A stretch of 64,000 nt of DNA from Bacteroidota bacterium (GTDB lineage Bacteria > Bacteroidota > Bacteroidia > Flavobacteriales > Weeksellaceae): NCBI GenBank assembly GCA_023399595.1, contig JAEWOR010000032.1:12347-76346 (forward strand), read 5' to 3'. The position numbers and the translations under genes are program-made. Positions 1 to 7,971 of the stretch are shown here, in pieces. Positions within the stretch are counted from its first letter, which is position 1, and each line of letters starts with the position of its first letter. Below the pieces are notes generated by a model. That model did no database searches and was not told the origin of the DNA. It saw only the letters and a list, made by a program, of their open reading frames with translations.

Positions 1-167
1 AGATTTTTTTTGCAATAAAATTGACGGTTTTTTACTCTGATGGAGGCTAAATTCTCTCAGAAGATTACAATTGATAAAAATCATGTCATTTTTGTGGAAA
101 TTTGAAAATAAGAATGAATAATGATGAAAATTATTTATATATTGCGAAACTTAAAAAAATGAGTTAT

Positions 168-554
168 ATGGCGAAAAATAAAGTCCATTATGAGTTTCCA
201 ATGCATTGTTTGTCAGAAATTTTATATGAATATCTGGCTACAGCGGAGGGTCTGTCAGAGTGGTTTGCGGATGATGTTGTAGAGAAAGGAGACGATTTTT
301 TCTTTAGTTGGAATGGCGGACCTGAGGAAAAAGCAACTTTAATTCGTTATAAGCCAGAAAGTTTTGTGCGTTTCCGTTGGGAAGAAGATGAAGGGACGAA
401 AAATTTCTTTGAATTAACAATAACTATTGATGATATTACTGAAGATTTATCATTAAATATTACCGATTTTTGTGATGAAGGGGATGAGGAAGAAAATGCA
501 ATGTATTGGGAAAATCTTATCGAAAATCTTAGAATTAAGTTAGGTGCTTCTTAA
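168..554 (+). CDS. START-like domain protein (SRPBCC/Aha1-type fold)
   Basis: A protein of about 128 residues beginning MAKNKVHYEF. It matches the small START-like domain proteins common in flavobacteria, with an alternating strand pattern, a central FFFSWNGG stretch and an acidic loop near the C-terminus (CDEGDEEEN). An upstream in-frame ATG at 102 would add 22 poorly conserved-looking residues; the ATG at 168 gives the usual family start and length. There is no signal peptide, so it is probably cytosolic. The ligand and exact role are unknown. It is followed by its own hairpin terminator and then by a class IV aminotransferase gene, a pairing I recall as usual in this group. Confidence 0.8.
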   Translation: MAKNKVHYEFPMHCLSEILYEYLATAEGLSEWFADDVVEKGDDFFFSWNGGPEEKATLIRYKPESFVRFRWEEDEGTKNFFELTITIDDITEDLSLNITDFCDEGDEEENAMYWENLIENLRIKLGAS

Positions 555-578
555 TTGAAAATTCTTTTAAAAAAAAAC

Positions 579-610
579 TGATGAACGATTTCTCGTTCAT
601 TATTTTTTTA
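579..610 (+). terminator. Rho-independent terminator after the START-like gene
   Basis: An 8-bp perfect stem, ATGAACGA at 581-588 with TCGTTCAT at 593-600, encloses a TTTC loop and is followed by a run of seven Ts. It lies 25 nt after the stop codon and just before the next start. Confidence 0.75.
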
Positions 611-623
611 TCAATATAAACTT

Positions 624-1430
624 ATGAAGAATACATATTTTACTTCAACAGGTGTAGAAGTTAAAAATAGATCTTTCTTAATGGGAGATTCTATTCAAGT
701 GTCTTTTTTTATTAGAAATTCTCAAATTGTTTTGGCAGAAGATTGCTATTTCTTTTTAATGGCGTCCATGCGAAAAATGAGGATGAATATTCCTTTGTCT
801 TATACTTTGGAGTTTTTTCAAAATTTACTTACTGAGAAAATTATTGAAGGGGAAAAGGTAGAAAATGCTATTGTTAGATTTGTGGTGTACAGAAATTCGG
901 ATATTACAGATTTGGCTAAGGCAAGTGTTTCTTACTTTTTCGATTATTCAATTTTTGACGATATTCTAACTGTTCAGGGTTCACAAGAACTAGATCTTAT
1001 TAAAGAAATTAACGTTAACAACAATCTTTTAAGCAATATTAAAACCCATTGCCCAGAAAATATTTATGCAGAGATTTATGCGCTAGAAAATGATTTGGAT
1101 GATGTTATTCTTCTCAATCCCAATAAAAGGATAGCAAGAAGTATTTACGGAAATCTTTTGTTCTTGGAAGGAAATGTTGTAAAAGTTGTTAAACAAGCTG
1201 AGGGAGCTTATATTTCGCCTCTTTTGGAGAGTTTTGTAACCTTTATGCATAAAAATAATCTTGCGGAACTTCAAGAGTCGGAAATTATCGCTTTTGAAAC
1301 CCAAAAAGCCGAGGAAATTCTTTTAATTTCTGATGAGAAAGGTATTTTCTCCGTTTCAAAAATTAGGAATAAATCATTTGCCAATACTCGCTTTGCAGAA
1401 ATGATCAATCAATGGAAGCAAAGCTTCTAA
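624..1430 (+). CDS. Class IV (branched-chain/PabC-fold) aminotransferase family protein
   Basis: 268 residues. The segment FFLMASMRKMRMNIPLSY is characteristic of flavobacterial class IV aminotransferases, which are PLP enzymes related to branched-chain aminotransferase and aminodeoxychorismate lyase. The lysine expected to bind PLP is probably Lys140, in SNIKTHC. The later motif that normally reads like EAINGNLF is here ARSIYGNLLF, so the usual acidic residue near the cofactor nitrogen appears to be replaced by a basic residue; catalytic activity is therefore uncertain. A folate-pathway PabC role is possible but not shown. It converges on the amidase gene and shares a terminator hairpin with it. 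Confidence 0.75.
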   Translation: MKNTYFTSTGVEVKNRSFLMGDSIQVSFFIRNSQIVLAEDCYFFLMASMRKMRMNIPLSYTLEFFQNLLTEKIIEGEKVENAIVRFVVYRNSDITDLAKASVSYFFDYSIFDDILTVQGSQELDLIKEINVNNNLLSNIKTHCPENIYAEIYALENDLDDVILLNPNKRIARSIYGNLLFLEGNVVKVVKQAEGAYISPLLESFVTFMHKNNLAELQESEIIAFETQKAEEILLISDEKGIFSVSKIRNKSFANTRFAEMINQWKQSF

Positions 1431-1437
1431 AATAGAC

Positions 1438-1479
1438 AAACCCGGTAAACAACGATTTTCAAAGTCCTTTACCGGGTTT
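1438..1479. terminator. Bidirectional terminator between converging genes
   Basis: A 12-bp inverted repeat, AAACCCGGTAAA at 1438-1449 and TTTACCGGGTTT at 1468-1479, with an 18-nt loop. It lies between the plus-strand aminotransferase and the minus-strand amidase, with A and T tracts on the outer sides, so it can serve both. Confidence 0.75.
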
Positions 1480-1510
1480 TATTTCTGATAGCCTCAGAAA
1501 TGTTTAAATT

Positions 1511-2086
1511 TTATTTTTGTTCTAAGAAATAAATGAATTTTTCAGCAAACGCATTCTGTCCTTCAGGGCTAGAAAAATAAATTCTTTCATTTTCATTAGT
1601 TAAATAACCTAATTCCATAACAATGGTGGGTGCATCTGTTGTTTTTAATATTTGTAAATCTCCTTCTGCTAATTTAGAAATATTAAAAATCTGTCCAAAT
1701 TTTTCAGCCAACATTTTAGAAGATTCTTTTTCTTGAATAAACACCTCCAAACCATTATCAGAAGGTTTTTTGGAGTTATTCATATGTAAAGAAATAACAT
1801 AATCTGGATTGAGCTTATTGATTTTCGAAATTCTCTCACCTAAACTCAATTCAGTGTCATTATCTCTAGTAAGGATAATTTCGAAATCTTCTTTGCTTTT
1901 AGATAGTTCTTTTATTTTCTTTGCTATATTAAGGGTGATATCCTTTTCGTTTATCTTGTTCACATTAGCTCCTAAATCTTTTCCGCCGTGTCCTGCATCT
2001 ATTACAATAATTTTCTTTTTAGCAGGAGTAAAAGACAGTATAACCCCTAAAGTTAATAGGCTGAATAAGTAGAAAATTTTCTTCAT
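1511..2086 (-). CDS. N-acetylmuramoyl-L-alanine amidase (Amidase_3 family)
   Basis: 191 residues. A signal peptide (about residues 1-20) is followed directly by the Amidase_3 zinc hydrolase core. The DAGHGGKDLGA motif supplies His33, and Glu47, His101 (SLHMNN) and Glu159 (VMELGYLTN) complete the zinc-binding and catalytic set. Such enzymes cut the amide bond between muramic acid and the peptide stem of peptidoglycan during cell separation or wall turnover in the periplasm. There is no SPOR or LysM domain, so this is a minimal catalytic form. It is transcribed separately from the YqgE-like gene, with 83 nt between them. Confidence 0.9.
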   Translation of the reverse strand: MKKIFYLFSLLTLGVILSFTPAKKKIIVIDAGHGGKDLGANVNKINEKDITLNIAKKIKELSKSKEDFEIILTRDNDTELSLGERISKINKLNPDYVISLHMNNSKKPSDNGLEVFIQEKESSKMLAEKFGQIFNISKLAEGDLQILKTTDAPTIVMELGYLTNENERIYFSSPEGQNAFAEKFIYFLEQK

Positions 2087-2169
2087 TTTTTTTTATATTT
2101 TAATTAATCAAAGAACGGTATTTGAATGTTAAAAATTTTATAAGGTTAATCTAAAAATATGTTAAGTTT

Positions 2170-2718
2170 TTAGTTCATAGAAATATCTTCGGGAGAATTT
2201 GCCCAAAGTAAAAACTGACCACCAAGGTTTTGCATAATAGATTTCCAAAGGGTTTGATCATTGGGAAGGGTATAGTCCAAGTTGTAAACATCTACAACGG
2301 TCCAAACTTTTTGATTCACCTCATGTTCCAATTGTTGAGCGCTCCAACCAGAATATCCTGCAAAAATTTTAACATCTGCAAGGCTAATAATATTGTTTAA
2401 AACAGCGTTAATTACACTTTCTATGTCTTCTGTAAGGTAAAAATCGTCATTTAAAGCGGAGTGGTTTTCCGATATTTTTTTGCCTTTAATGATGAAGAAG
2501 ACTTTATCATGCTCTACGGGACCTCCATCATAGACTTCAATAGGTTGATCGAAATGATGGCGAAGGCGTTGGCTCATTTCTTTATTTTTTTTGTTTAAAA
2601 TAAGTCCAAATGCTCCATCGTTATTATGTTCTATTAAAAGCACCACAGATCTAGAAAAAATGTCTCCAGAAATATCGGGGGTGGAAATTAATATTCTATT
2701 TTTGTAAGAGGAATTCAT
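2170..2718 (-). CDS. YqgE/AlgH family protein
   Basis: 182 residues, the usual family length. The N-terminus reads NRILISTPDISGDIFSRSVV, followed by LLIEHNNDGAFGLILNKK and YDGGPVEHDKVFFI, all hallmarks of YqgE/AlgH. The molecular function of the family is not settled. There is no signal peptide. It lies divergent from pdxH with about 53 nt between the starts, so the two promoters must overlap in that AT-rich gap. Confidence 0.9.
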   Translation of the reverse strand: MNSSYKNRILISTPDISGDIFSRSVVLLIEHNNDGAFGLILNKKNKEMSQRLRHHFDQPIEVYDGGPVEHDKVFFIIKGKKISENHSALNDDFYLTEDIESVINAVLNNIISLADVKIFAGYSGWSAQQLEHEVNQKVWTVVDVYNLDYTLPNDQTLWKSIMQNLGGQFLLWANSPEDISMN

Positions 2719-2771
2719 GGTGAAAGGTATTTTAGAGAGCTACCTTATATCAAATATAAATAAAATTATCA

Positions 2772-3416
2772 ATGGAAAATCTTTATGATAAAAGAAAAAG
2801 TTACGAAAAATTCGAACTTGTTGAAAATCAAATTGAAAAAAAACCTTTAAAACAGTTTGCTTTGTGGTATCAGCATGCAGAAGAAACGGAAGGTGATTTT
2901 GAAGCAAACGCAATGGCAATTTCTACTATTGAGCCAGATGGTTGTCCGCGTACAAGAATGGTTCTGTTGAAATCATTTAACGAAGATGGTTTTGTTTTTT
3001 ACACCAATTATTCTAGTAAAAAAGGGAAAGCGCTGGAAGGAAATAATATGGCTTGTTTGCATTTCTTTTGGGCTTTATTGGAGAGACAGGTGATTATTAA
3101 AGCTCATTTGGAAAAAGTACCAGAAGAGGTTTCTAAAGAATATTTTTCATCAAGACCAAGAGGAAGTCAAATTGGAGCTGTGGTATCGCCGCAAAGTTCT
3201 GAAATTCCGAATAGAGAATTCTTAGAAGAAAAAGTAGCAGATTTGGAGAAATCTTTAGAAGGTAAAGAAATTGAAAAGCCCGAACAATGGGGAGGTTATC
3301 TTGCTAAACCTTATGAAATTGAGTTTTGGCAGGGCAGAGCCAATAGATTACACGACAGAATTTTGTACGAATTGCAAGAAGATAATACTTGGAAAACTAC
3401 CAGATTAGCACCTTAA
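2772..3416 (+). CDS. pdxH: Pyridoxamine 5'-phosphate oxidase
   Basis: 214 residues, full length for the FMN-dependent oxidase that converts pyridoxine and pyridoxamine phosphates to pyridoxal 5'-phosphate. Characteristic segments are RMVLLKSFNEDGFVFYTNY, SRPRGSQIGAVVSPQS and, near the C-terminus, FWQGRANRLHDR with a terminal RLAP. The start gives the standard N-terminus ENLYDKRKSY. It acts downstream of PdxJ, which is also in this window at 27154. A strong terminator follows 7 nt after the stop. Confidence 0.96.
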   Translation: MENLYDKRKSYEKFELVENQIEKKPLKQFALWYQHAEETEGDFEANAMAISTIEPDGCPRTRMVLLKSFNEDGFVFYTNYSSKKGKALEGNNMACLHFFWALLERQVIIKAHLEKVPEEVSKEYFSSRPRGSQIGAVVSPQSSEIPNREFLEEKVADLEKSLEGKEIEKPEQWGGYLAKPYEIEFWQGRANRLHDRILYELQEDNTWKTTRLAP

Positions 3417-3422
3417 AAAAAT

Positions 3423-3454
3423 AAAATCAGCCCTCGAAAGAGGGCTGATTTTTT
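3423..3454. terminator. Terminator between pdxH and the HU gene
   Basis: A 13-bp perfect stem: AAAATCAGCCCTC at 3423-3435, GAAA loop, GAGGGCTGATTTT at 3440-3452, then further Ts. It serves pdxH, and in reverse it can serve the HU gene converging from the right. Confidence 0.88.
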
Positions 3455-3473
3455 AGTGTTATCTATAAAAAGA

Positions 3474-3764
3474 TTATTTTTTCTTTACGCCAGCTACAGC
3501 ATCTGCTAAATCTGCACCAGCTTTGAATTTAGCAACTTTTTTAGCCGCAATTTTGATTGGTTTCTTAGTTGCAGGGTTGATACCTTGTCTTGCAGCTCTT
3601 TCAGCTACTGAAAATGTACCAAAACCAACTAGAGAAATTTTACCATCTTTTTTCTTTAAAGTTGTAGTAACGTTAGAGATAAAAGATTCTAAAGCTGCTT
3701 TAGCTGCTACTTTAGTGATACCTGCATCTTTTGCGATTGCGTCGATTAATTCAGACTTGTTCAT
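3474..3764 (-). CDS. HU-family histone-like DNA-binding protein
   Basis: 96 residues with the whole HU/IHF fold: N-terminal MNKSELIDAIAKDAGITK helices, the GFGTFSVAERAAR core, the DNA-binding arm around RQGINPATKKPIKI and a lysine-rich tail ending GVKKK. HU proteins bend and compact DNA as dimers. The gene is monocistronic, with a near-consensus promoter upstream and a shared terminator downstream, which suits high expression. Confidence 0.95.
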   Translation of the reverse strand: MNKSELIDAIAKDAGITKVAAKAALESFISNVTTTLKKKDGKISLVGFGTFSVAERAARQGINPATKKPIKIAAKKVAKFKAGADLADAVAGVKKK

Positions 3765-3797
3765 AATTTATAATATTAAAGTTAGTTGTTATTAGAG

Positions 3798-3828
3798 CAA
3801 ATATAAAACAATTTTAAAATTGCGCAAA
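3798..3828 (-). promoter_or_regulatory. Bacteroidota-type promoter of the HU gene
   Basis: Reading the minus strand, TTTG (complement of 3825-3828) is followed after 19 nt by TATATTTG (complement of 3798-3805). This is a full match to the TTTG / TAnnTTTG pattern used by the main sigma factor of Bacteroidota. It leaves a leader of roughly 30 nt before the ATG. Confidence 0.75.
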
Positions 3829-4138
3829 TTTTTTACAGATTTTTTTAGAATTATTTTTCTTTTCAGACAAAAAGGTTACAAAATGATAATTTTGAATTTC
3901 ACCAAAAATCTAGGTTTGCTGTCACTAAAATTATGCCAAAGCCTTGTCTGTAGCTAATTTTAAGAAATGTTAATATTACATTATGATATTATTAAATCCG
4001 TAATTGATTATTAATAATAATAAAATTACACTTTATTGTTGTAATGTCTTTAATTATTGAGTGTTAATATTGTTGTAATAAAAATTTAAAAGCATGTTTT
4101 ATTTTGATGACATAAATGCTTTTATTATTCGCGAAGTC
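3829..4138. other. Intergenic region between HU and panD
   Basis: About 310 very AT-rich bases without a credible reading frame. The only structure I see is a weak inverted repeat at 4087-4124 (TAAAAGCAT with ATGCTTTTA, 20-nt loop), which lacks a good T tract in either direction. Confidence 0.5.
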
Positions 4139-4171
4139 TTGTCAGTATTTCTAATTTTATTAATAAATTTG
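4139..4171 (+). promoter_or_regulatory. Promoter of panD giving almost no leader
   Basis: TTG at 4139-4141 and TAAATTTG at 4164-4171 are spaced by 22 nt. The panD ATG is at 4176, only 4 nt after the -7 element, so transcription would begin on or next to the start codon. This suggests a leaderless message. Confidence 0.55.
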
Positions 4172-4175
4172 CAGC

Positions 4176-4526
4176 ATGTTAATAGAAGTATTTAAATCTA
4201 AAATACATCGGGTAAAAGTTACGGCTTCCGATTTGAATTATATTGGGAGTATAACCATTGATGAAGATCTTATAGATGCTGCTGGACTTGTAGTTGGAGA
4301 ACGTGTATATATTGTTGATGTTAATAATGGGGAACGTTTTGATACCTACGTGATAAAAGGGACTAGAGGTTCTGGTGAAATTTGTTTGAATGGTCCTGCT
4401 GCCAGAAAAGTTCAAGCTGGAGATATTGTTATTATTATTGCTTATGCGCAAATGACAGTGGAAGAGGCAAAAACGTTCCAGCCTAAAATTATCTTTCCCA
4501 ACGAAAATACCAATCTTCTTACCTAA
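4176..4526 (+). CDS. panD: Aspartate 1-decarboxylase
   Basis: 116 residues, typical of the pyruvoyl-dependent enzyme that makes beta-alanine from aspartate for pantothenate and CoA synthesis. The self-cleavage site is visible as YIGSITID, between Gly24 and Ser25; Ser25 becomes the pyruvoyl group. RGSGEICLNGPAAR and the IIAYAQ segment are also family hallmarks. The next gene starts 8 nt after its stop, so the two are probably co-transcribed. Its partner panC is 6 kb away on the other strand. Confidence 0.95.
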   Translation: MLIEVFKSKIHRVKVTASDLNYIGSITIDEDLIDAAGLVVGERVYIVDVNNGERFDTYVIKGTRGSGEICLNGPAARKVQAGDIVIIIAYAQMTVEEAKTFQPKIIFPNENTNLLT

Positions 4527-4534
4527 TACTCTGC

Positions 4535-5551
4535 ATGGAGAAAAAACCAAATAGTTTTCTAAAAACAAGCATTACCATTCTTGTTTCTCTACTTTTTGCA
4601 GGCCTTTTTATGTGGCTTGCTGTTAGAGGTTTGGATTTTGAAAAAATTAAAGGTTCACTTGTAAAAGCCAATTATATTTGGGTTTTTTTGGCAACTGTTT
4701 TTGGTCTTTTAGCGTATTGGTTTAGAGCGGTTCGCTGGAATTTATTGCTTGAACCATTAGGATATAAAATTTCCAATTCTAATTCTTTATGGAGTCTGTC
4801 TTTTGGGTATTTAATGAACCTCACCATCCCTAGGAGTGGGGAAGTAGCTAGAGCAACAGCTTTGTATGGTGTAGAAAAAGTACCTGTGGATAAATCTTTT
4901 GGAACCATTATCTTAGAAAGGGTGATAGACTTGGTTTGTATGCTAGGTTTTCTTTTACTCACTTTGATTTTTAAATATGATGCCATTGAAAGTTTCTACG
5001 TTTCATCGGGAGTTCATATTAATCCTATTTTTATTTTTGGAGCGCTGCTTGTTGTAGTCGCTGGTATTTTTGTGTTTTTTAAATTTAAAGATAGATTCAA
5101 AAAAAATAAATTACTAGGGAAAATTATTCAGTTTGTAGAAGGTATTTTTAAAGGTTTAACCTCTATTTTTAGCTTAAAAAAGAAAGGCCTGTTTATTTTT
5201 CATACCATTATGATTTGGGTTTGCTATTATTTTGCAGCTTATTTGGTGTGTTTTGCACTTCCTGAAACTTCTGATTTTAGTTTTGCAGATGGTTTTTTTA
5301 TTATTGTTGTAGGGACTTTAGGAATGATTGTTCCTGCAAGTGGTGGAATTGGAGCTTTCCATTTTGCGCTTAAAATTGGTATTTCTGCACTCTTTTTATC
5401 AATGGGGAAAAGTGCAACCGAAGGAGCGGAAGTAGGTTTGTCTTATGCGTTTATTTCTCATACCATGCAATTGGTTATTATGTTGGTAATGGGACTTATT
5501 TCTATTTTTATGTTGGCGAAAAACAGAAATAAAATCTTACAAAAACAATAA
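4535..5551 (+). CDS. Lysylphosphatidylglycerol synthase transmembrane (UPF0104/flippase-like) family protein
   Basis: 338 residues with about eight hydrophobic segments, the first at about residues 10-30. YWFRAVRWNLLLEPLGY and MNLTIPRSGEVARATALY are the conserved cytoplasmic segments of the UPF0104 / MprF flippase-like family. There is no soluble aminoacyl-transfer domain, so it is a membrane protein of unknown substrate, possibly lipid handling. In flavobacteria it commonly follows panD, as here, with an 8-nt gap. Confidence 0.85.
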   Translation: MEKKPNSFLKTSITILVSLLFAGLFMWLAVRGLDFEKIKGSLVKANYIWVFLATVFGLLAYWFRAVRWNLLLEPLGYKISNSNSLWSLSFGYLMNLTIPRSGEVARATALYGVEKVPVDKSFGTIILERVIDLVCMLGFLLLTLIFKYDAIESFYVSSGVHINPIFIFGALLVVVAGIFVFFKFKDRFKKNKLLGKIIQFVEGIFKGLTSIFSLKKKGLFIFHTIMIWVCYYFAAYLVCFALPETSDFSFADGFFIIVVGTLGMIVPASGGIGAFHFALKIGISALFLSMGKSATEGAEVGLSYAFISHTMQLVIMLVMGLISIFMLAKNRNKILQKQ

Positions 5552-5626
5552 AACTTCTTCCAAATTTTTTCCTTTTATTCTTTGTGTGAAGTTTAAAATG
5601 AATTATTTTCGTAAAAATTTTACCAC

Positions 5627-5914
5627 ATGAACCTTCATATTGTTGCTCTTTTTACCTTCAAGGAAAATTACTTAATGGATGCTATTGAAATCCTTAAAAA
5701 ACTTGTTATTCTTACAAGGAAAGAAGAAGGTTGTTTACAGTATGATTTAATTGAAGACCGCGACAATAAAGGCGTTATGTTTTTAGTGGAGCTTTGGGAA
5801 ACCGAAGAACATCATTACCATCACAGTATTTCTGAACATTTAGATGAATTTAGAAGACACTCTTCTGGGATGATGGAATCTCAAGAAGTTTACAGAGGAC
5901 ATAAGATTTTCTAA
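5627..5914 (+). CDS. Antibiotic biosynthesis monooxygenase (ABM) domain protein, putative quinol monooxygenase
   Basis: 95 residues, one ferredoxin-like ABM domain: IVALFTFKENY (strand), a helix through LKKLVILTRKEEGCLQYDL, then VMFLVELWETEEHHYHH and a C-terminal helix/strand. Members are small cofactor-free oxygenases or heme-degrading proteins, and the substrate cannot be told from sequence. The His-rich EHHYHHSISEH run is typical. The gene appears to stand alone. Confidence 0.8.
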   Translation: MNLHIVALFTFKENYLMDAIEILKKLVILTRKEEGCLQYDLIEDRDNKGVMFLVELWETEEHHYHHSISEHLDEFRRHSSGMMESQEVYRGHKIF

Positions 5915-6046
5915 AATATTTTATTTTTTTTAATTGGTTTATTTTTCTGTAAATCAATAAGATGTTGTTTTGTGGCTTTAATGAAAATGAAAGTTGCCAA
6001 TTCGTTTCTGTAAATATTTTCTTATCTTCAAGCTAAAAATTAAAGT

Positions 6047-6610
6047 ATGGAAAATAAGAAAATAGGAATTTTTGTGGGAAGCCTTCGTAAAGAAGCCAAT
6101 TCAAAGAAAATCGCCAAAAATATCATCAATTTAGCACCTGAAGGATTTGATTTTGAAGTAATAGAAATCGGTCAATTGCCTTTGTATAATCAAGATTTTG
6201 ACGAACCTAACGAAACTCCAGAAACTTATATTGAATTTAGAAAAGCAGTGAAATCTTTAGATGGGGTTTTGTTTATTACTCCAGAATACAATAGATCTGT
6301 TCCTGCAGTTTTAAAAAATGCTGTGGATGTGGGATCGCGACCGCCAAAAGAAAATGTTTGGACAAAAAAGCCAGGCGCTGTAATTAGCAGTTCTACAGGA
6401 AGTATTTCTGGTTTTGGAGCCAACCATCATTTAAGACAGAGTTTAAGTGCGGTAAACGTTTTAACGATGCCACAGCCGGAAATGTATTTGGCAAAATTGA
6501 GTCCAGAAAGTTTTAATGAAGACGGAAGTTTTAAAGAACAAAAAACTTTAGATTTTCTTCAAAAATTTATTAATGCTTATGTAGCTTGGTTTCAACAATT
6601 AACAAAATAA
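6047..6610 (+). CDS. NADPH-dependent FMN reductase (NAD(P)H-dependent oxidoreductase)
   Basis: 187 residues with a flavodoxin-like fold. The phosphate-binding loop is GSLRKEANSKKIAKN at about residues 11-25, and LFITPEYNRSVPAVLKNAVD is the signature of the NADPH-dependent FMN reductase / azoreductase family. VISSSTGSISGFGANHHLRQ follows. It is a cytosolic flavin enzyme, and its electron acceptor is unknown. It is flanked downstream by a strong bidirectional terminator. Confidence 0.9.
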   Translation: MENKKIGIFVGSLRKEANSKKIAKNIINLAPEGFDFEVIEIGQLPLYNQDFDEPNETPETYIEFRKAVKSLDGVLFITPEYNRSVPAVLKNAVDVGSRPPKENVWTKKPGAVISSSTGSISGFGANHHLRQSLSAVNVLTMPQPEMYLAKLSPESFNEDGSFKEQKTLDFLQKFINAYVAWFQQLTK

Positions 6611-6648
6611 AAAAAAAGACGAATAGCGATATTCGTCTTTTTTTTATT
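6611..6648. terminator. Bidirectional terminator between the FMN reductase gene and kbl
   Basis: A perfect stem of about 14 bp, AAAAAAGACGAATA and TATTCGTCTTTTTT, with a GCGA loop (6626-6629). A and T tracts on both sides allow use in both directions by the converging genes. Confidence 0.88.
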
Positions 6649-6655
6649 TTTAGGA

Positions 6656-7849
6656 TTAAATCACTCCCAATTCTTTTCCTACTTTTTCAAAACCTGCAAT
6701 CGCTTTATCCAAATGTTCTCTTGTATGCGCCGCAGAAAGCTGAACTCTAATTCTTGCTTTTCCTTTCGGAACAACAGGGTAGAAGAAACCAATTACATAA
6801 ATACCTTCATCCATTAGTTTTTCGGCCATTTTTTGAGCCAAAGGGGCGTCGTAAAGCATTACTGGAACAATAGCAGCATCACCATCAGGAATGTCAAATC
6901 CTTTTGCTTTCATCTGAGCTCTGAAATATTCTGCGTTTTCCATTACTTGATCTCTCAAAGAAGTGTCTGCGGAAATCATATCTAAAACTTTCAATGCTGC
7001 ACCTACAATTCCTGGCGCTAATGAATTCGAGAATAAATAAGGCCTAGATCTTTGGCGAAGCATATCGATGATTTCTTTTTTACCAGAAGTAAAACCACCT
7101 AAAGCACCACCTAAAGCCTTTCCTAATGTAGAAGTGATGATGTCTACTCTTCCCATTACTTCATTGGCTTCATGCGTGCCACGTCCTGTTTTACCAATAA
7201 ATCCTGTAGCATGAGAATCATCCACCATTACTAGAGAATTGTATTTATCTGCTAAATCGCAAACACCTTTTAAATCTGCAACAATTCCGTCCATAGAAAA
7301 TACTCCATCTGTTACAATAATGGTAAATCTGTGGTTTTTCTTAGAAGCTTCAATTAACTGAGCTTCTAAATCTTGTAGATTGTTGTTTTTGTATCTGTAT
7401 CTCGCTGCCTTACAAAGTCTTACTCCGTCGATAATCGATGCGTGGTTTAATTCATCAGAAATAATAGCATCTTGTTCTGTAAATAATGGTTCGAAAACAC
7501 CTCCATTAGCATCGAAACATGCTGCGTAAAGTATGGTATCTTCCATGCCTAAGAAATTCGAAATTTTAGCTTCTAATTCTTTATGAATATCTTGAGTTCC
7601 GCAAATAAATCTTACAGAAGACATACCATAACCATGAGATTGAATTGCATTTTGAGAAGCTTTAATGACTTCTGCATTATCTGAAAGTCCAAGATAATTA
7701 TTGGCGCAAAAATTAAGTAGTTTCTTACCATTTGCAACAATTTCTGCTGATTGTGGTGAAGTAATGATTCTTTCTTTTTTGTAAAGTCCTTCGTTTTCTA
7801 TGTTTTGAAGTTCAGTTCTTAAAAAATCTAAATATTGGGTAGAAATCAT
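6656..7849 (-). CDS. kbl: Glycine C-acetyltransferase (2-amino-3-ketobutyrate CoA ligase)
   Basis: 397 residues, the usual length for Kbl. It is a PLP alpha-oxoamine synthase that cleaves 2-amino-3-ketobutyrate with CoA to glycine and acetyl-CoA in threonine breakdown. NFCANNYLGLSD, the VMVDDSHATGF aspartate (about Asp210) and the PLP lysine Lys244 in TSTLGKALGGALGG are all present. No tdh is adjacent. Serine palmitoyltransferase belongs to the same superfamily, but the GMSSVRFICGTQDIH segment favours Kbl. Confidence 0.93.
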   Translation of the reverse strand: MISTQYLDFLRTELQNIENEGLYKKERIITSPQSAEIVANGKKLLNFCANNYLGLSDNAEVIKASQNAIQSHGYGMSSVRFICGTQDIHKELEAKISNFLGMEDTILYAACFDANGGVFEPLFTEQDAIISDELNHASIIDGVRLCKAARYRYKNNNLQDLEAQLIEASKKNHRFTIIVTDGVFSMDGIVADLKGVCDLADKYNSLVMVDDSHATGFIGKTGRGTHEANEVMGRVDIITSTLGKALGGALGGFTSGKKEIIDMLRQRSRPYLFSNSLAPGIVGAALKVLDMISADTSLRDQVMENAEYFRAQMKAKGFDIPDGDAAIVPVMLYDAPLAQKMAEKLMDEGIYVIGFFYPVVPKGKARIRVQLSAAHTREHLDKAIAGFEKVGKELGVI

Positions 7850-7921
7850 AATTGTTTATTTAGTTGCGCTAATTTAGGGAAAAATACGATAATTATTAGA
7901 ATGCAATGATGGTGGAAATAA

Positions 7922-7955
7922 AAAATCCTTCCAAAAAATGAAAGGATTTTATTTA
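7922..7955 (-). terminator. Terminator of the FKBP-like lipoprotein gene
   Basis: AAAATCCTT at 7922-7930 pairs with AAGGATTTT at 7942-7950. It lies downstream of the minus-strand gene ending at 7972; read on the minus strand it is followed by a T-rich tract. Confidence 0.65.
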
Positions 7956-7971
7956 TTTTCTATACTATTTT

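Noticed and set aside
4087..4124. Hairpin upstream of panD as a terminator or riboswitch
   Set aside because: The stem is short and AT-rich with a 20-nt loop and no T tract, and nothing resembles a known riboswitch.
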